From Chara braunii (taxonomy: Eukaryota > Streptophyta > Charophyceae > Charales > Characeae): a stretch of DNA of 27,887 nt. Where the stretch lies: assembly GCA_003427395.1 (NCBI GenBank), contig BFEA01000085.1, forward strand, positions 536,770 to 564,656, read 5' to 3'. Under the pieces are notes generated by a model. It was not told the DNA's origin. It worked only from the letters and a program-made list of their open reading frames with translations, and did not search any database. A program made the translations under genes and the position numbers. Shown here one piece after another: positions 18,647 to 27,887 of the stretch; position 1 is the first letter of the stretch, and every line of letters begins with the position of its first letter.

Positions 18647-18653
18647 TATAAAG
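18647..18653 (+). promoter_or_regulatory. TATA box of the 5' LTR
   Basis: TATAAAG in the context GGCCAACACTATAAAGGACTG; would drive the genomic RNA of copy 2, starting about 25-30 bases downstream. Confidence 0.75.
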
Positions 18654-19072
18654 GACTGGCCCGCCCTGCAGGCTGCAGGTAGTTCCTAGGTACTTCCCAG
18701 GCACTTCATGTGCAGTTCAGGAGGCAGGAGGTAGTCTTCAGCATTCGGCAGCAGCACTCTGGAGGAGCGCTGCAGGAGTAGTAGTAGCGTTAGCAGTAGT
18801 TTTCAGCGCTGGGCGCTAGTAGCGTTAGCTGCAGTCTTCAGCGCTGGGCGCCATAGCTAGAGTAGTACTATAGAGAGAGAGATTGGTCGGAGGCCAGAGG
18901 GACTTACCTGCAGCGCCATCGCTCCAGCATCATCTTCAAGGTACCTGCAGCACAGCGCCACCTTCACGGGTTAGTACCTGACATATGAGAGAGAGAGAGA
19001 GTTTTTCTTCCTCTTCTCAGTCCACCATTTCCCTCTCACCCTCTCGTTATCTGACTTCACTGCATCAGCAGA

Positions 19073-19076
<4 letters not shown>

Positions 19077-19109
<33 letters not shown>
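19077..19109. repeat. (GA)n tract in 5' LTR
   Basis: About 16 GA units inside the transcribed part of the LTR; expanded to about 33 units in the 3' LTR. Confidence 0.97.
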
Positions 19110-19114
<5 letters not shown>

Positions 19115-19549
19115 TGACATTTGGATCCAGACTCGACATTGGACTTCACATTTTGACGAGGGATTATTTGGGACTTGTAACGAGACTTGGTGTTGACGAC
19201 TTTCCCATCTCTCCCCTCCTCTTCGTCTGTGCATGTCTGGAATTGGCGCCTCTTCCTGTGTATAGCGCCAGACCCATTCACACCTTGTTGTGAGAATCAT
19301 GCATGTTTAGTCTGCATTGCGACATTGATTGGGCTCATCATTAGTATTCTAGCCTTCTGCTTCGCTATCCGGTCAGGTCAGGACTTGTATTTAAATCTTC
19401 CACTGCGCTATAAAACACCATTGTTGTATGCATCAGGATGTACACTGCTTGTTGAGATTTCACTAGCACTGCATTGTCCATTCAGTCCTTGTCATCACAT
19501 TGCGGATCCTCGGTTCTTATGTACATCGCCCAACTGGGCATGTAACAGT

Positions 19550-19561
19550 TGATATCGGAAC
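19550..19561 (+). promoter_or_regulatory. Primer-binding site, degenerate initiator-Met type
   Basis: TGATATCGGAAC starts two bases after the LTR end. It matches 9 of 12 bases of TGGTATCAGAGC, the usual plant tRNA-iMet site. Placement is right; the match is imperfect and decays further downstream. Confidence 0.5.
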
Positions 19562-20417
19562 ACCGCACGTGAATCAGGACACCCTGATCTGACACGTGTG
19601 CGGGGACTAGGTAGCTGATTAGTTTTGATTGATTGATTAGAGCACACTAGTTAGCCCCCAAAATCACCATTTTGACCTCACTGTCGAAATTCGAATTTTT
19701 TTTTCTTTTCTTGGATTTTGTTTTCTCGCTATTTCTGTTGTGGAAAATCGCAATAGCGCAACATCTGAAATGTCCGATTTCGTTTTTCTTCTGAAAATTC
19801 AAAATTTCGTTGTTGAATATCCGAAATATCTTCTTTTTTGAAAATTTTGATTTCCTTTTGCAACGTCCCGTTATTTGGAAATCCGAAATATTTTTATTCC
19901 TAAATCCGTTTTTTTGAAAACGGTATGGGAATCCCTCTTGCAATTATCATTCTCCAACTGCGTGTACTCTCATAAGAGTAATTCCGAAAAAAATTTGTAC
20001 TTCATTTTCGGTATTCTTTTATCAGAAAATGATTGGTGGTCTGAAAGTTCAAAACTTTTCTCATGGATAATTTCGCACTTCAGGGGACTTGGGAAGCCTA
20101 CTGAACTTCCAAACGAGTATTTTTTTTTTCTTTTTCTCGATTTTTTTTGCAAAGTTCAAACTTTTCTTTTTTTGATTAATAACTCCTTATGAGGGCGATT
20201 TATCCCACCCCTCCCCACCTACGTTGTTGCCCCCTCTGGTCTTCTCTCTATCTCCCTCTGGGTACCCCCTGCGGCAACATTGGTGAGTTGCCACGTAAGC
20301 AGGCCATGTCAGCAGAACACAGCAGCAGGACACGGCAGCAGTGCCACGTCAACAACCAATCACCACAACAGCAGGTCACGTTAGTGCATGGTGCTCACCC
20401 ACTAAAAGACAAGCGGC
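19562..20417 (+). other. Leader between primer-binding site and gag; AT-rich core
   Basis: 19660-20185 is strongly AT-rich with T runs and repeated TCCGAAAT-type motifs (near 19820, 19880, 19982), unlike the GC-rich flanks. From 20200 to 20417 the sequence is CAG- and CACGT-rich (GCCACGTAAGC, GTGCCACGTCAAC). No coding region is recognised. A packaging or translation role is possible but not shown. Confidence 0.6.
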
Positions 20418-21904
20418 ATGGATCAGCAGCCAGGTGAGACTACCGAGGCCTATGAGGCCCGCATGCTGGACATGGTAGCAGAATTCAAGCAACGGGCAGC
20501 TGCGGCAACATCCGCACGTAAGAAGGAAGATGAGGACGCAGAGGAACAACGTCGCCTCGCTGAACAGCAGCACCAGGACGACATTGAGGCAGCAAGGAAG
20601 GCCGCAGACGAACGCTGTCGACTACGCCGAGACAAACTCCTCGAATGCGAGGGGGACATCGAGGTGATCGTCGGCGAATGGGCAATGGCTGCTGAAGAGG
20701 AGGGTGCCCCCCCCGCTGTGTGTGGCCTTGCAACCACAATCGAACATGTGAGCGACATGGTCGCCACCTGTGCAGCACAACAAGAGGACATCCTCTGCGT
20801 GGACACCTTGGTTCGAAAGCAGATTCGAATTATCGATGAACTCCTTGACCGGGTACGCCGGCTGGAACATCAGCCTACAACAGCCACCCCCGTCGGACCC
20901 TCCAACTTGACGGACCTCGTCAACATCTTGGAAATCGACGTTGAGACTCTCAAGGACGGCACTCTAGCGACAAATTAACGGATTGACCAGCAGATTTGTG
21001 CCGCCGCAGCGAGTCCGACCGCGACTACTCGCGAGAGCATCCCAAAGTTTGACGGCCTGCGATCTTTTGTCATGCAACGAAGACGAACCCGATCCCGTGG
21101 TGGCGCCAGTTCGAGTTGAAGTTGGACATTCACCACGTCATCAACCCGAACCGGCACGCATACTTATACTCCCGCTCGGGGGGCGCGTGCCAGGCATGGC
21201 TGGACAACATGTTGACCATGCACAATGTCACGGTCTCCGAGCTGCATACGAAGATCAGTTGGGCTGATCTCAAGGCAGCATGGCATAAGCGGTTCCAAGT
21301 GGAGCCGCCCGAGCTTCAGGCAGTTGAGAAACTTCAACCGTTCTATCAGAACGACCTGCCAAGCACAGACTGGATAACCGATTACCAACGCTTGGCGTCC
21401 ACGCCCAACTTGTCGTCAACCTTTGTCGGCATCAAACATTTCTTCATACGGAGGAGTTGTCCAGCGTTGCAGAATGCCTTGACACAAGTTGCGGAGACGC
21501 TCACCACAAGTGAGCAGCTTTTCGGCAAAACCTCGTAGATCATCCTGACGAACATCGAAGCCAAGAATTTGGGCCATTCGTCTGCTGCAGGCCAGGGCAG
21601 AAGTCAGTATCAACTGAAAGTGGTCGTGGTCGCAGCAACTACAACGACCGATCCTTCAAACGAGTCTGACTCTTCTGAGGAAGGAGACTGATTGGCAGCC
21701 GCCCAGGATGGTGGCCGCCCCGCCAAATGGCGAGGACGTGGCAAACCGAAGACACACACCAATTCATCCCCCAAGGCCGGAGCAGCGGCTCAAGAGCCTT
21801 GGACACATTACGGTATCTCGGAAGGCGTGTATCGCATCCGTACTAAGTATCGATACTGCTTGTGGTGAAAAAGCGTGGTGCACGACACCACAACGTGCCC
21901 CACG
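20418..21904 (+). pseudogene. gag (coiled coil, capsid, zinc knuckle), copy 2
   Basis: ATG at 20418 begins MDQQPGETTEAYEAR; residues ~15-85 are rich in E, K, R, A and Q and look like a coiled coil. A TAA ends the frame at 20978; ESIPKFDGLRSF follows, then a frameshift near 21070 leads to the capsid-like stretch LKLDIHH, ACQAWLDNML, WADLKAAWHKRF, DWITDYQRL (to 21538, TAG). Beyond is a Gly/Arg/Lys-rich linker (GGRPAKWRGRGKPK) and a knuckle at 21857-21898, whose second Cys codon is TGA. Gag would form the particle and bind RNA. At least three stops and one shift inactivate it. Confidence 0.82.
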
Positions 21905-22896
21905 CAAGTCAAAGGCAAATTCCCTTCATGAAAGTGAGCACCACCGAGGGTGATGCGGCTGCACTCTCGACACCTTCGGAATCGGTTGCTTCACGAGCGA
22001 CCTCTCTTCATTCCGAGGCACATGCGGAAGACGACAGTCCTCTCCTATATTTTTATGAGGACTATGCTGCCCGATTCGTTCCTTCTCTGGGTTCTCAACC
22101 TCAAGGGCAAGATGTGTGTGCGACTTCTTCTCCTTCAACAACAACAATGAATCGTCTTAAAGTGGTTCTTCAAGGGATTCGACGCACGAGTTCAACATAG
22201 AGGTCTTGGACCCGTTGACATCCGAGGATTTTGCATGGCTTCCTCTCCCTTCCACAGGCTGCTTGTCGGGACCGCAATGCACAGCACTATGCGCCCATCT
22301 CCACACATACTTAGTTTTCTATGCACCACCATCTTCGCCGACGGATGGCGAAGCTGCGGTGGGGGACATCCTTGCGTATGTTACCAAAGTGGCCCGCGAG
22401 TTTTGCATGCAGCGGTGCGATGATAACAACGCACCGCTCCTTTATGTCCGCATTCAAGTTGGGCAAGCGTCTTGCAACACTTTGCTGGATAGCGGCGCGA
22501 GGCAATTTCATCAGCCAGTCCTTTATCCCAAGGGCCGGCCGTGGCGCACAAGTTCGAAGGAAGTCAAACCCAACGGTGATCAGGTTGACGGACGGTCGGA
22601 CGCAACAACTCCTCGACCGCTACATTGAAGTTGTGCCGGTTTATTTCGCGCCTCATGCATGCGAACCAGTGACGTTTGACGTCTTGGACACGGACTTCGA
22701 CATCATTTTGGGGATGCCTTGGCTTGCAAGTGCCGATCACACGGTTAACTTCCATCAGCGGACACTTACCGTTCGCGACGCCTTCGGCGCCGAACTACCG
22801 TATACCATTCCTCTTCCACACTCCTCGATCCGGTGCCAAGTTGTAACGGCCAAGTCTTTTCCGCCACTTGCGCTTACGAGCGGACCGACGAGATAG
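21905..22896 (+). pseudogene. gag-pol linker and aspartic protease, copy 2
   Basis: The frame from 21862 gives STTEGDAAALSTPSESVAS and YEDYAARFVPSLGSQPQGQ, related to copy 1. At 22163 the sequence switches to the block identical with copy 1, and the reading frame is lost at that switch (ends TAG 22198-22200), whereas copy 1 reads through. Protease follows as in copy 1: DSG at 22488-22496, the same extra base after it, then ILGMPWL in the next frame. Confidence 0.87.
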
Positions 22897-24521
22897 GCCT
22901 ATGTTTTCTACCAGTCGCCGCGACGACCGAATCCTCACCTACGGACTTGTCTTCGGACCCACAAGTCATGCGGCTGCTCGACGAGTTCACCGATATCTTC
23001 GAGTCTCCTACCGGTGTGGTGCCGGATCGGCCGATCTCCCACGAGATCATTCTTGAGGCCGATGTCGTGCCACCGAAAGGATGCATCTATCGCATGAGCG
23101 AGGAAGAGCTCGCGGTTCTCCTCACTCAACTCGACGATCTTTTGGACAAGGGCTGGATCTGCCCTAGTAGCTCACCATGCGGTGCGCCAATTCTCTTCGT
23201 ACGGAAGAAGAACAAGGATCTGCGCTTGTGGATCGATTACCGCAACCTCAACGCACAAACCGTCAAGAATGCGGGACATCTTCCGCTGATTGACAACCTT
23301 CTCGACCGTTTGGGCGGCGCAAAATTCTTCTCGAAGCCAGACTTGAAGTCGGGCTACCATCAAATCTCGATACGCCCGCAAAATTGCTACAAATCCACGT
23401 TCAAGACATGGTACGGGCATTTTGAGTGGATCGTTATGTCTTTTGGCCTCACCAATGCCCCGATGACCTTTCAAGCGGCAATGACCAACAAGTTTCGTGC
23501 GATGTTGGACCGGTTCGTACTAGTCTACTTAGACGACATTCTCGTCTATAGCCGGACATTGGAGGATCATCTTGAGCACCTTTGACAAGTGTTGGAGACG
23601 TTGCGCCGCGCCAAGTACAAAGCCAACCACGACAAGTGCAAATTTGTCCGGCAAGAGGTGGAATACTTGGGCCATTTTGTCATACCGGAGGGCATCAGTC
23701 CGTTGTCGGACAAGATTCAAGCCATCCAAGAGTGGCCGGAGCCGAAGACCGTCACAAATGTTTGTTCCTTCCTTTGCTTAGCTGGCTACTATGAACGCTT
23801 CATCAAGGGATACTCGAAGATCGCGGCTCCTTTATCCAAATGCAAGGACCGGCCATTCGACTTCGACGACATTGCACGGACTTCCTTTTTGGCTCTCAAA
23901 GCCGCATTGCTATCCGCGGAGGTGTTGCGCATCTACGATCCGCTTTTGCCGATATGTGTCACTACGGATGCGTCCGGCTATGGCATTGGTGCCGTCTTCG
24001 AGCAACATGACGGTGTGGACTGGCACCCGATTGACTTCTTTAGCAAGAAAGTGCCCGCCGTGTACTCGATTGACGACGCACAAAAGTAGGAATTATTGGC
24101 CTTCGTACACGCGCTCAAGCGCTGGCGGCATTTTCTTCTCGGTCGGCGGCAGTTCCGATGGGTAACGGATAACAATCCATTGGTCTTCTACAAGATCCAA
24201 GACACGGTCAATAGCACCTATGCCCGTTGTATGGCCTTCATCGACCAATTTGACTTTTTCCCCGACCACATTCCGGGCAAGTCAAACCGTTTTGTGGATG
24301 CTCTTTCACGGCGTCCGGACCATTGTACTGCAGTCTACTCAACTTTTGATATTAATGACGACTTGCGGGACAACTTCATCCCTGGCTACAAAGTCGACCT
24401 CGAGTTTTGCAACAAGTACGCAAATTGCTCCTCTCCTAATCCGGCGCCACCGCACTATCGGATCCATGAGGGGTCCTTGCTCGTCCACTTAAGAGGGAAG
24501 GATCTTCTCTGTGTGCCATGA
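22833..24521 (+). pseudogene. Reverse transcriptase-RNase H, copy 2
   Basis: Same sequence as 5586-7274. YLDD is at 23526-23537; RNase H TTDASGYG is near 23960. Stops are at 23583 (TGA), 24087 (TAG) and 24519 (TGA), identical to copy 1. Descriptive details are given for copy 1. Confidence 0.93.
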
Positions 24522-24530
24522 GATTTACAT

Positions 24531-25913
24531 TTGCGCACACGGCTTCTTGGCGAATTCCACGACGCTCCCGCTACCGGACACTTTGGCGTCAATCGTACGA
24601 TTGGCCGACTCCGCAAGCGCTTTTGGTGGCCCGATCTTCTCCACGACGTCACACGCTATTGCGAATCATGCGAGGTTTGCCGACGTTGCAAATCCCGCAA
24701 TCATCATCTGTACGGCGAGTTGCGACCGTTACTAGTCCCCTTGCGGCCAAGGAAAGCGATTGCCATGGACATTACCGGCCCGTTCCCCAAGCACAAGACC
24801 GGAGTGGATGGGATTCTCACGGTGGTCAACCAACTCACCAAGTTCGCCATGTTTTTGCCTTGCCGCTATCATGCTAAGGCACCGGAGTTGGTCGAGGTTC
24901 TTTACACCGGTTGGATTCGAACCAAGGGTTACCCCAAGAAAATGGTTTGCGACCTCGACACTCGGTTCATGTTCGATTTTTGGTTAGCGCTCATCAAACA
25001 ATGGGGCTCATCTCTCAAGCCAAGTTCGGTCTGCCAGCCCCAAACCGATGGCCAAACGGAGACGGCGCATCAGACCACACAGGTTCTCCTTCACACTCTC
25101 ATCCGTCCCGACCAAAAGGATTGGGTTGAGTGGCTGCCGGATGTCGAGTTGGCATACAACTCGTCCATCCACCCGGCTATCGGGATGTCGTCCTTCGATT
25201 TCGAGCACGGCTCGCTGGTCACTTCTCCGTTGGACACAATCATTCCACGAACAGCCGAGAGCGAAGACCATCTTCTTTTCTTGCGACGGATGCAAGAGCA
25301 ACTTGTCAAGGCACGCGACAAGATGGGCAAGACGCAGCAACGCATGAGCCAACAGGCCAATCGCCAGCGTCTTCCTTGCCCATTCCGCGTCGGCGATCTC
25401 GTTTGGGTTTCCGCCGCGGAATTCATCCCTGAACAAGATATCTCCCGCAAGCTCCTTCCGAAATGGATGGGGCGTTGACCGATTGTGGCACCCGTTGGGG
25501 ATGCACCCGAAGGACCTTCCTTCACCATTCAGGTGTCCGCCCACTTGCCCATCTACCCGGTCTTTCATTGCTCCATGTTCGCTCTCTACACGCCAAAGGA
25601 ACATGACGATTTTCCCGGACAACGATCGGAAGACCCACCCTCTATGGACGGTTTTCAAGAGGTCGGCAACATCATCTCCCAGCGATGCTACGGCAATAGG
25701 CCAACCGAGTACTTGGTACACTTTGCGTACTGCAGTCACCTAGTTCACCGTTGGTTAACTCGTGCGGAACTCCAAGCAACAGCTCCGGATGTTCTCGCAC
25801 GCTACAAACGCAAGATGCAAGGCAAGCGGGTATCTTCGGCTCCTCGTCGCACCCACATCCACGTTCCACCTTCAGCTCGTCAGCTTCGACCTCACCCAGG
25901 CTTGACTTCATAA
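24531..25913 (+). pseudogene. Integrase with chromodomain, copy 2
   Basis: Same sequence as 7284-8666. Catalytic Asp at 24768 and 24951 and Glu at 25059 are kept. A TGA at 25476 separates the core from the chromodomain-like tail. TAA at 25911-25913 ends pol. Confidence 0.92.
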
Positions 25914-25920
25914 GGAGGGG
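25912..25920 (+). promoter_or_regulatory. Polypurine tract, copy 2
   Basis: AAGGAGGGG directly before the 3' LTR; overlaps the pol stop codon. Confidence 0.8.
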
Positions 25921-25949
25921 GATTACATGTTGCGTCTGCAACAGGCTGC

Positions 25950-26140
25950 ACGGGCCACTTTCAGGCCCGTGACGTTTTCAGGCCAAAAGCCTGAAAACGA
26001 GGGCCTATAGGCCCCCTGTCATTTCAGCCTGAAAGCCTGAAAACCAGGGCCTACACGCCCTGTGTCGTTTCAGCCTAAATCTGGGCCTTTCCGGCCCTGA
26101 GTCTTTTCAGCCTGAAACTGAGGGCCATTTTCAGGCCCTC
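25950..26140 (+). promoter_or_regulatory. U3 hairpin series, 3' LTR
   Basis: Stems seen directly: 25950-25970 (ACGGGCC/GGCCCGT, 7-nt loop), 25973-25999 (11-bp stem, loop CAAAA), 26001-26014 (palindrome GGGCCTATAGGCCC), 26045-26062 (CAGGGC/GCCCTG), 26083-26097 (GGGCC/GGCCC), 26120-26140 (GAGGGCC/GGCCCTC, 7-nt loop). All lie upstream of the TATA box. Confidence 0.85.
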
Positions 26141-26295
26141 ATGAGTTCAGCCTGCTCCGAAACTCAGGCACCAGACCAGGGTTTTAGCTCGGGCCATTTT
26201 TCGCCTATTTTCAAGACAGCCTTCGTTCGAGCTTCAACCCCAGGGTCTGGCACATTTTGGCATTGGCAAGAGCAGCCTCCTGGACAGGCCAGCAC

Positions 26296-26302
26296 TATAA
26301 AG
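26296..26302 (+). promoter_or_regulatory. TATA box, 3' LTR
   Basis: TATAAAG after GGCCAGCAC. In a 3' LTR it could drive read-through into the host element at 27244 onward. Confidence 0.7.
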
Positions 26303-26687
26303 GACTGGCCCGCCCTGTAGGCTGCAGGTAGTTCCTAGGTACTTCCTAGGCAATTCATGTGCAGTTCAGGAGGCAGGAGGTAGTCTTCAGGATTCAGCAG
26401 CAGCACTCTGGACGAGCGCTGCAGGAGTAGTAGTAGCGTTAGCAGTAGTCTTCAGCGCTGGGCGCTAGTAGCGTTAGCTGCAGTGTCCAGCGCTGGGCGC
26501 CATAGCTAGAGTAGTACTATAGAGAGAGAGATTGGGCCGAGGCCTGAGGGACTTACCTGCAGCGCAGCGCCACCTTCACGGGTTAGTACCTGGCATATGA
26601 GAGAGAGAGAGAGTTCTTCTTCTTCCTCTTCTCAGTCCACCATCTCCCTCTCACCCTCTCGTCATCTGACTTCACTGCATCAGCAGA

Positions 26688-26691
<4 letters not shown>

Positions 26692-26758
<67 letters not shown>
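26692..26758. repeat. (GA)n tract in 3' LTR
   Basis: About 33 uninterrupted GA units. The equivalent place in copy 1 is where the adapter begins. Confidence 0.98.
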
Positions 26759-26763
<5 letters not shown>

Positions 26764-27245
26764 TGACATTTGGATCCAGACTCGACATTGGACTTCAGAC
26801 ATTTTGACGAGGGATTATTTGGGACTTGTAACAAGACTTGGTGTTGACGACTTTCCCATCCCTCCCCTACTCTTCGTCTGATCCCCTCCTCTTCGTCTGT
26901 GCATGTCTGGACCTGGCGCCTCTTGCTGTGTATAGCACCAAGCCCATTCACACCTTGTGGTGAGAATGACGCATGTTTAGTCTGCATTGCGACATTGATT
27001 GGGCTCGTCATTAGTATTCTAGCATTCTGCTTCGCTATCTTGTACTACGTAAAAGAGGTCAGTCCCGGTCAGGTCAGGACTTGTACCTAAATCTTCCACT
27101 GCGCTATAAAACACCATTGTTGTATGTATCAGGATGTACACTGCTTGTTGAGATTTCACTAGCACTGCATTGTCCACTCAGTCCTTTTCATCACATTGCG
27201 GATACTCGGTTATTATGTACATCGCCCAACTGGGCATGTAACAGT

Positions 27246-27887
27246 AAGACCCCCAACCAGCTGCATCTTGCTTGGAAGCCCAGATCTGCTCTTGACTTTC
27301 TGTTACCTGAACATCAGCCAACTGCAGCACCTGGAAACATAGAGTTTCCTGTCAAGTATGAACAGATGCCGCAGCAAGCTGTACAGCACATCAACAAAGC
27401 TCAAGATAACATGGTTGCATCTGAGGACAAACACAGCCGACAGTCTGCATTTCAGGTAGGTGAACGAATCTGGGTAAAGTTATCTGAGCTGGGACAGGAG
27501 TTGGGAATCTCAGGTAAATTAATGCCACAGTACTTTGGACCCTGGGAAATCCTTTATATAGTGGGAGATCAACCAGATGGTCCTCCATATGTCATTTGCA
27601 TCCCTTGTGACCTCCACACACACCCTGTTTTCCATGCCTCCAAGTTGGCACCTTTCGCTGAAACCGAGCAGCTTCCCTCAAGAAGATATATGCTGCCCCC
27701 ACCCATGGATGGACACGCGGACATCGACGACATTGTTGAGCACAAGCTGATGCCTGTGCCCAAGCCTCCAGGCAGGGAACGCCCTCCAAAACCGCAGATG
27801 CAGTACCGAGTCTGGTTCAGACACCATACTGGTCCTAAAGAAGATTGGTGGTTCACAAGAGAAGAGCTAATGAAGACTGCTCCCCAA
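27246..27887 (+). pseudogene. Host-element integrase C-terminus with chromodomain, resumes after copy 2
   Basis: 214 codons without a stop, open at the window edge. KTPNQLHLAWKPRSALDFLL directly continues the integrase motif cut at 18271. Then QVGERIWVKLSEL and KLMPQYFGPWEIL form the GPY/F-type region, HTHPVFHASKLAPF follows, and IDDIVEHKLMPV with YRVWFRHHTGP and DWWFTREEL is chromodomain-like. No start codon belongs to it; it is the downstream half of the gene begun at 14100. It is clean, unlike the decayed upstream half. Confidence 0.9.

Larger units (their letters stand above)
18272..19547 (+). mobile_element. 5' LTR of copy 2
   Basis: 1,276 bp, TGTTACATG to CATGTAACA. Contents in order: U3 hairpins, TATA box, a CAGCGCTGGGCGC pair near 18810-18850, the ACTTACCTGCAG block, short and long GA tracts, and U5. 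It has 37 bp that the 3' LTR lacks (between two ACCTGCAG copies) and lacks about 27 bp that the 3' LTR has near 27045-27070. Confidence 0.95.
22163..26696 (+). repeat. 4,534-bp exact duplicate, second copy
   Basis: Counterpart of 4916-9449 at an offset of 17,247. It starts inside the gag-pol linker and ends at the first units of the GA tract, so neither end is an element boundary. Confidence 0.95.
18272..27243 (+). mobile_element. Full-length Ty3/gypsy chromodomain retrotransposon, copy 2, nested
   Basis: About 9.0 kb with 5' LTR, primer-binding site, ~0.86-kb leader, gag, pol, polypurine tract and 3' LTR. Its outer ends are TGTTACATG and CATGTAACA, a perfect 9-bp inverted pair. It splits the host integrase at a Thr-Gly/Lys-Thr-Pro site. 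The flanking bases (ACCGG before, GTAAG after) do not form the 5-bp target duplication expected for Ty3/gypsy integration. Gag and pol are both disabled. Confidence 0.93.
25921..27243 (+). mobile_element. 3' LTR of copy 2
   Basis: 1,323 bp from GATTACATG (canonical TGTTACATG with two changes) to CATGTAACA. Against the 5' LTR it has about 27 substitutions in the first ~325 bases by hand count, a longer GA tract, a 37-bp deletion, and a ~19-bp duplication of CCCCTCCTCTTCGTCTG-type sequence near 26862-26899. Confidence 0.95.

Noticed and set aside
26597-27011. Open frames on both strands made of RERERE or SLSLSL runs
   Set aside because: They are products of the (GA)n tract in the LTR.

Overview
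This is a eukaryotic nuclear window, almost certainly from a streptophyte (a charophyte-type green alga such as Chara would fit; the sequence cannot prove the species). The basis is a nest of chromodomain-bearing Ty3/gypsy LTR retrotransposons with long GC-rich LTRs, (GA)n and (CA)n microsatellites, and one spliced exon that reads as the nuclear gene for a bacterial/plastid-type ribosomal protein L13. No bacterial operon, tRNA, rRNA or CRISPR array was found.

Layout. 1-2254: (CA)n, a possible minus-strand copia-like LTR with a duplicated end, and sequence I cannot assign. 2255-3205: a worn plus-strand LTR. 3206-4020: A-rich tracts and a single minus-strand RPL13-like exon (3616-3786), the only cellular coding sequence I recognise. 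4021-4380: a second, divergent LTR/promoter-like segment, followed by a stretch with scattered N bases. 4827-9449: plus-strand Ty3/gypsy element, copy 1 (protease to chromodomain and part of the 3' LTR). 9450-9487: an exact Nextera mate-pair junction adapter, i.e. sequencing-library DNA left in the assembly. 9488-9631: an out-of-order LTR scrap. 9632-14098: a related minus-strand element with its 3' LTR but cut off inside protease. 14100-18271: a second plus-strand gypsy lineage (the 'host' element), heavily decayed, with a 477-bp tandem duplication in its reverse transcriptase. 18272-27243: a complete element (copy 2: 5' LTR, primer-binding site, leader, gag, pol, polypurine tract, 3' LTR) inserted in the host element's integrase. 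27244-27887: the host integrase resumes in frame and runs off the window with a chromodomain-like tail.

None of the full-length pol genes is intact. Copies 1 and 2 share an apparently exact block of about 4.5 kb with every stop codon and frameshift in common, yet their upstream sequence and the two LTRs of copy 2 are clearly diverged. With the adapter at the end of that block and N bases near its start, the simplest reading is that one copy was placed twice, or misjoined, by the assembler; a real recent duplication or gene conversion remains possible.

The most interesting biology is a conserved series of GGCC-rich hairpins in the U3 part of the LTRs, the shared promoter architecture of otherwise divergent LTR families, the nested insertion, and the L13 exon isolated among retroelements.
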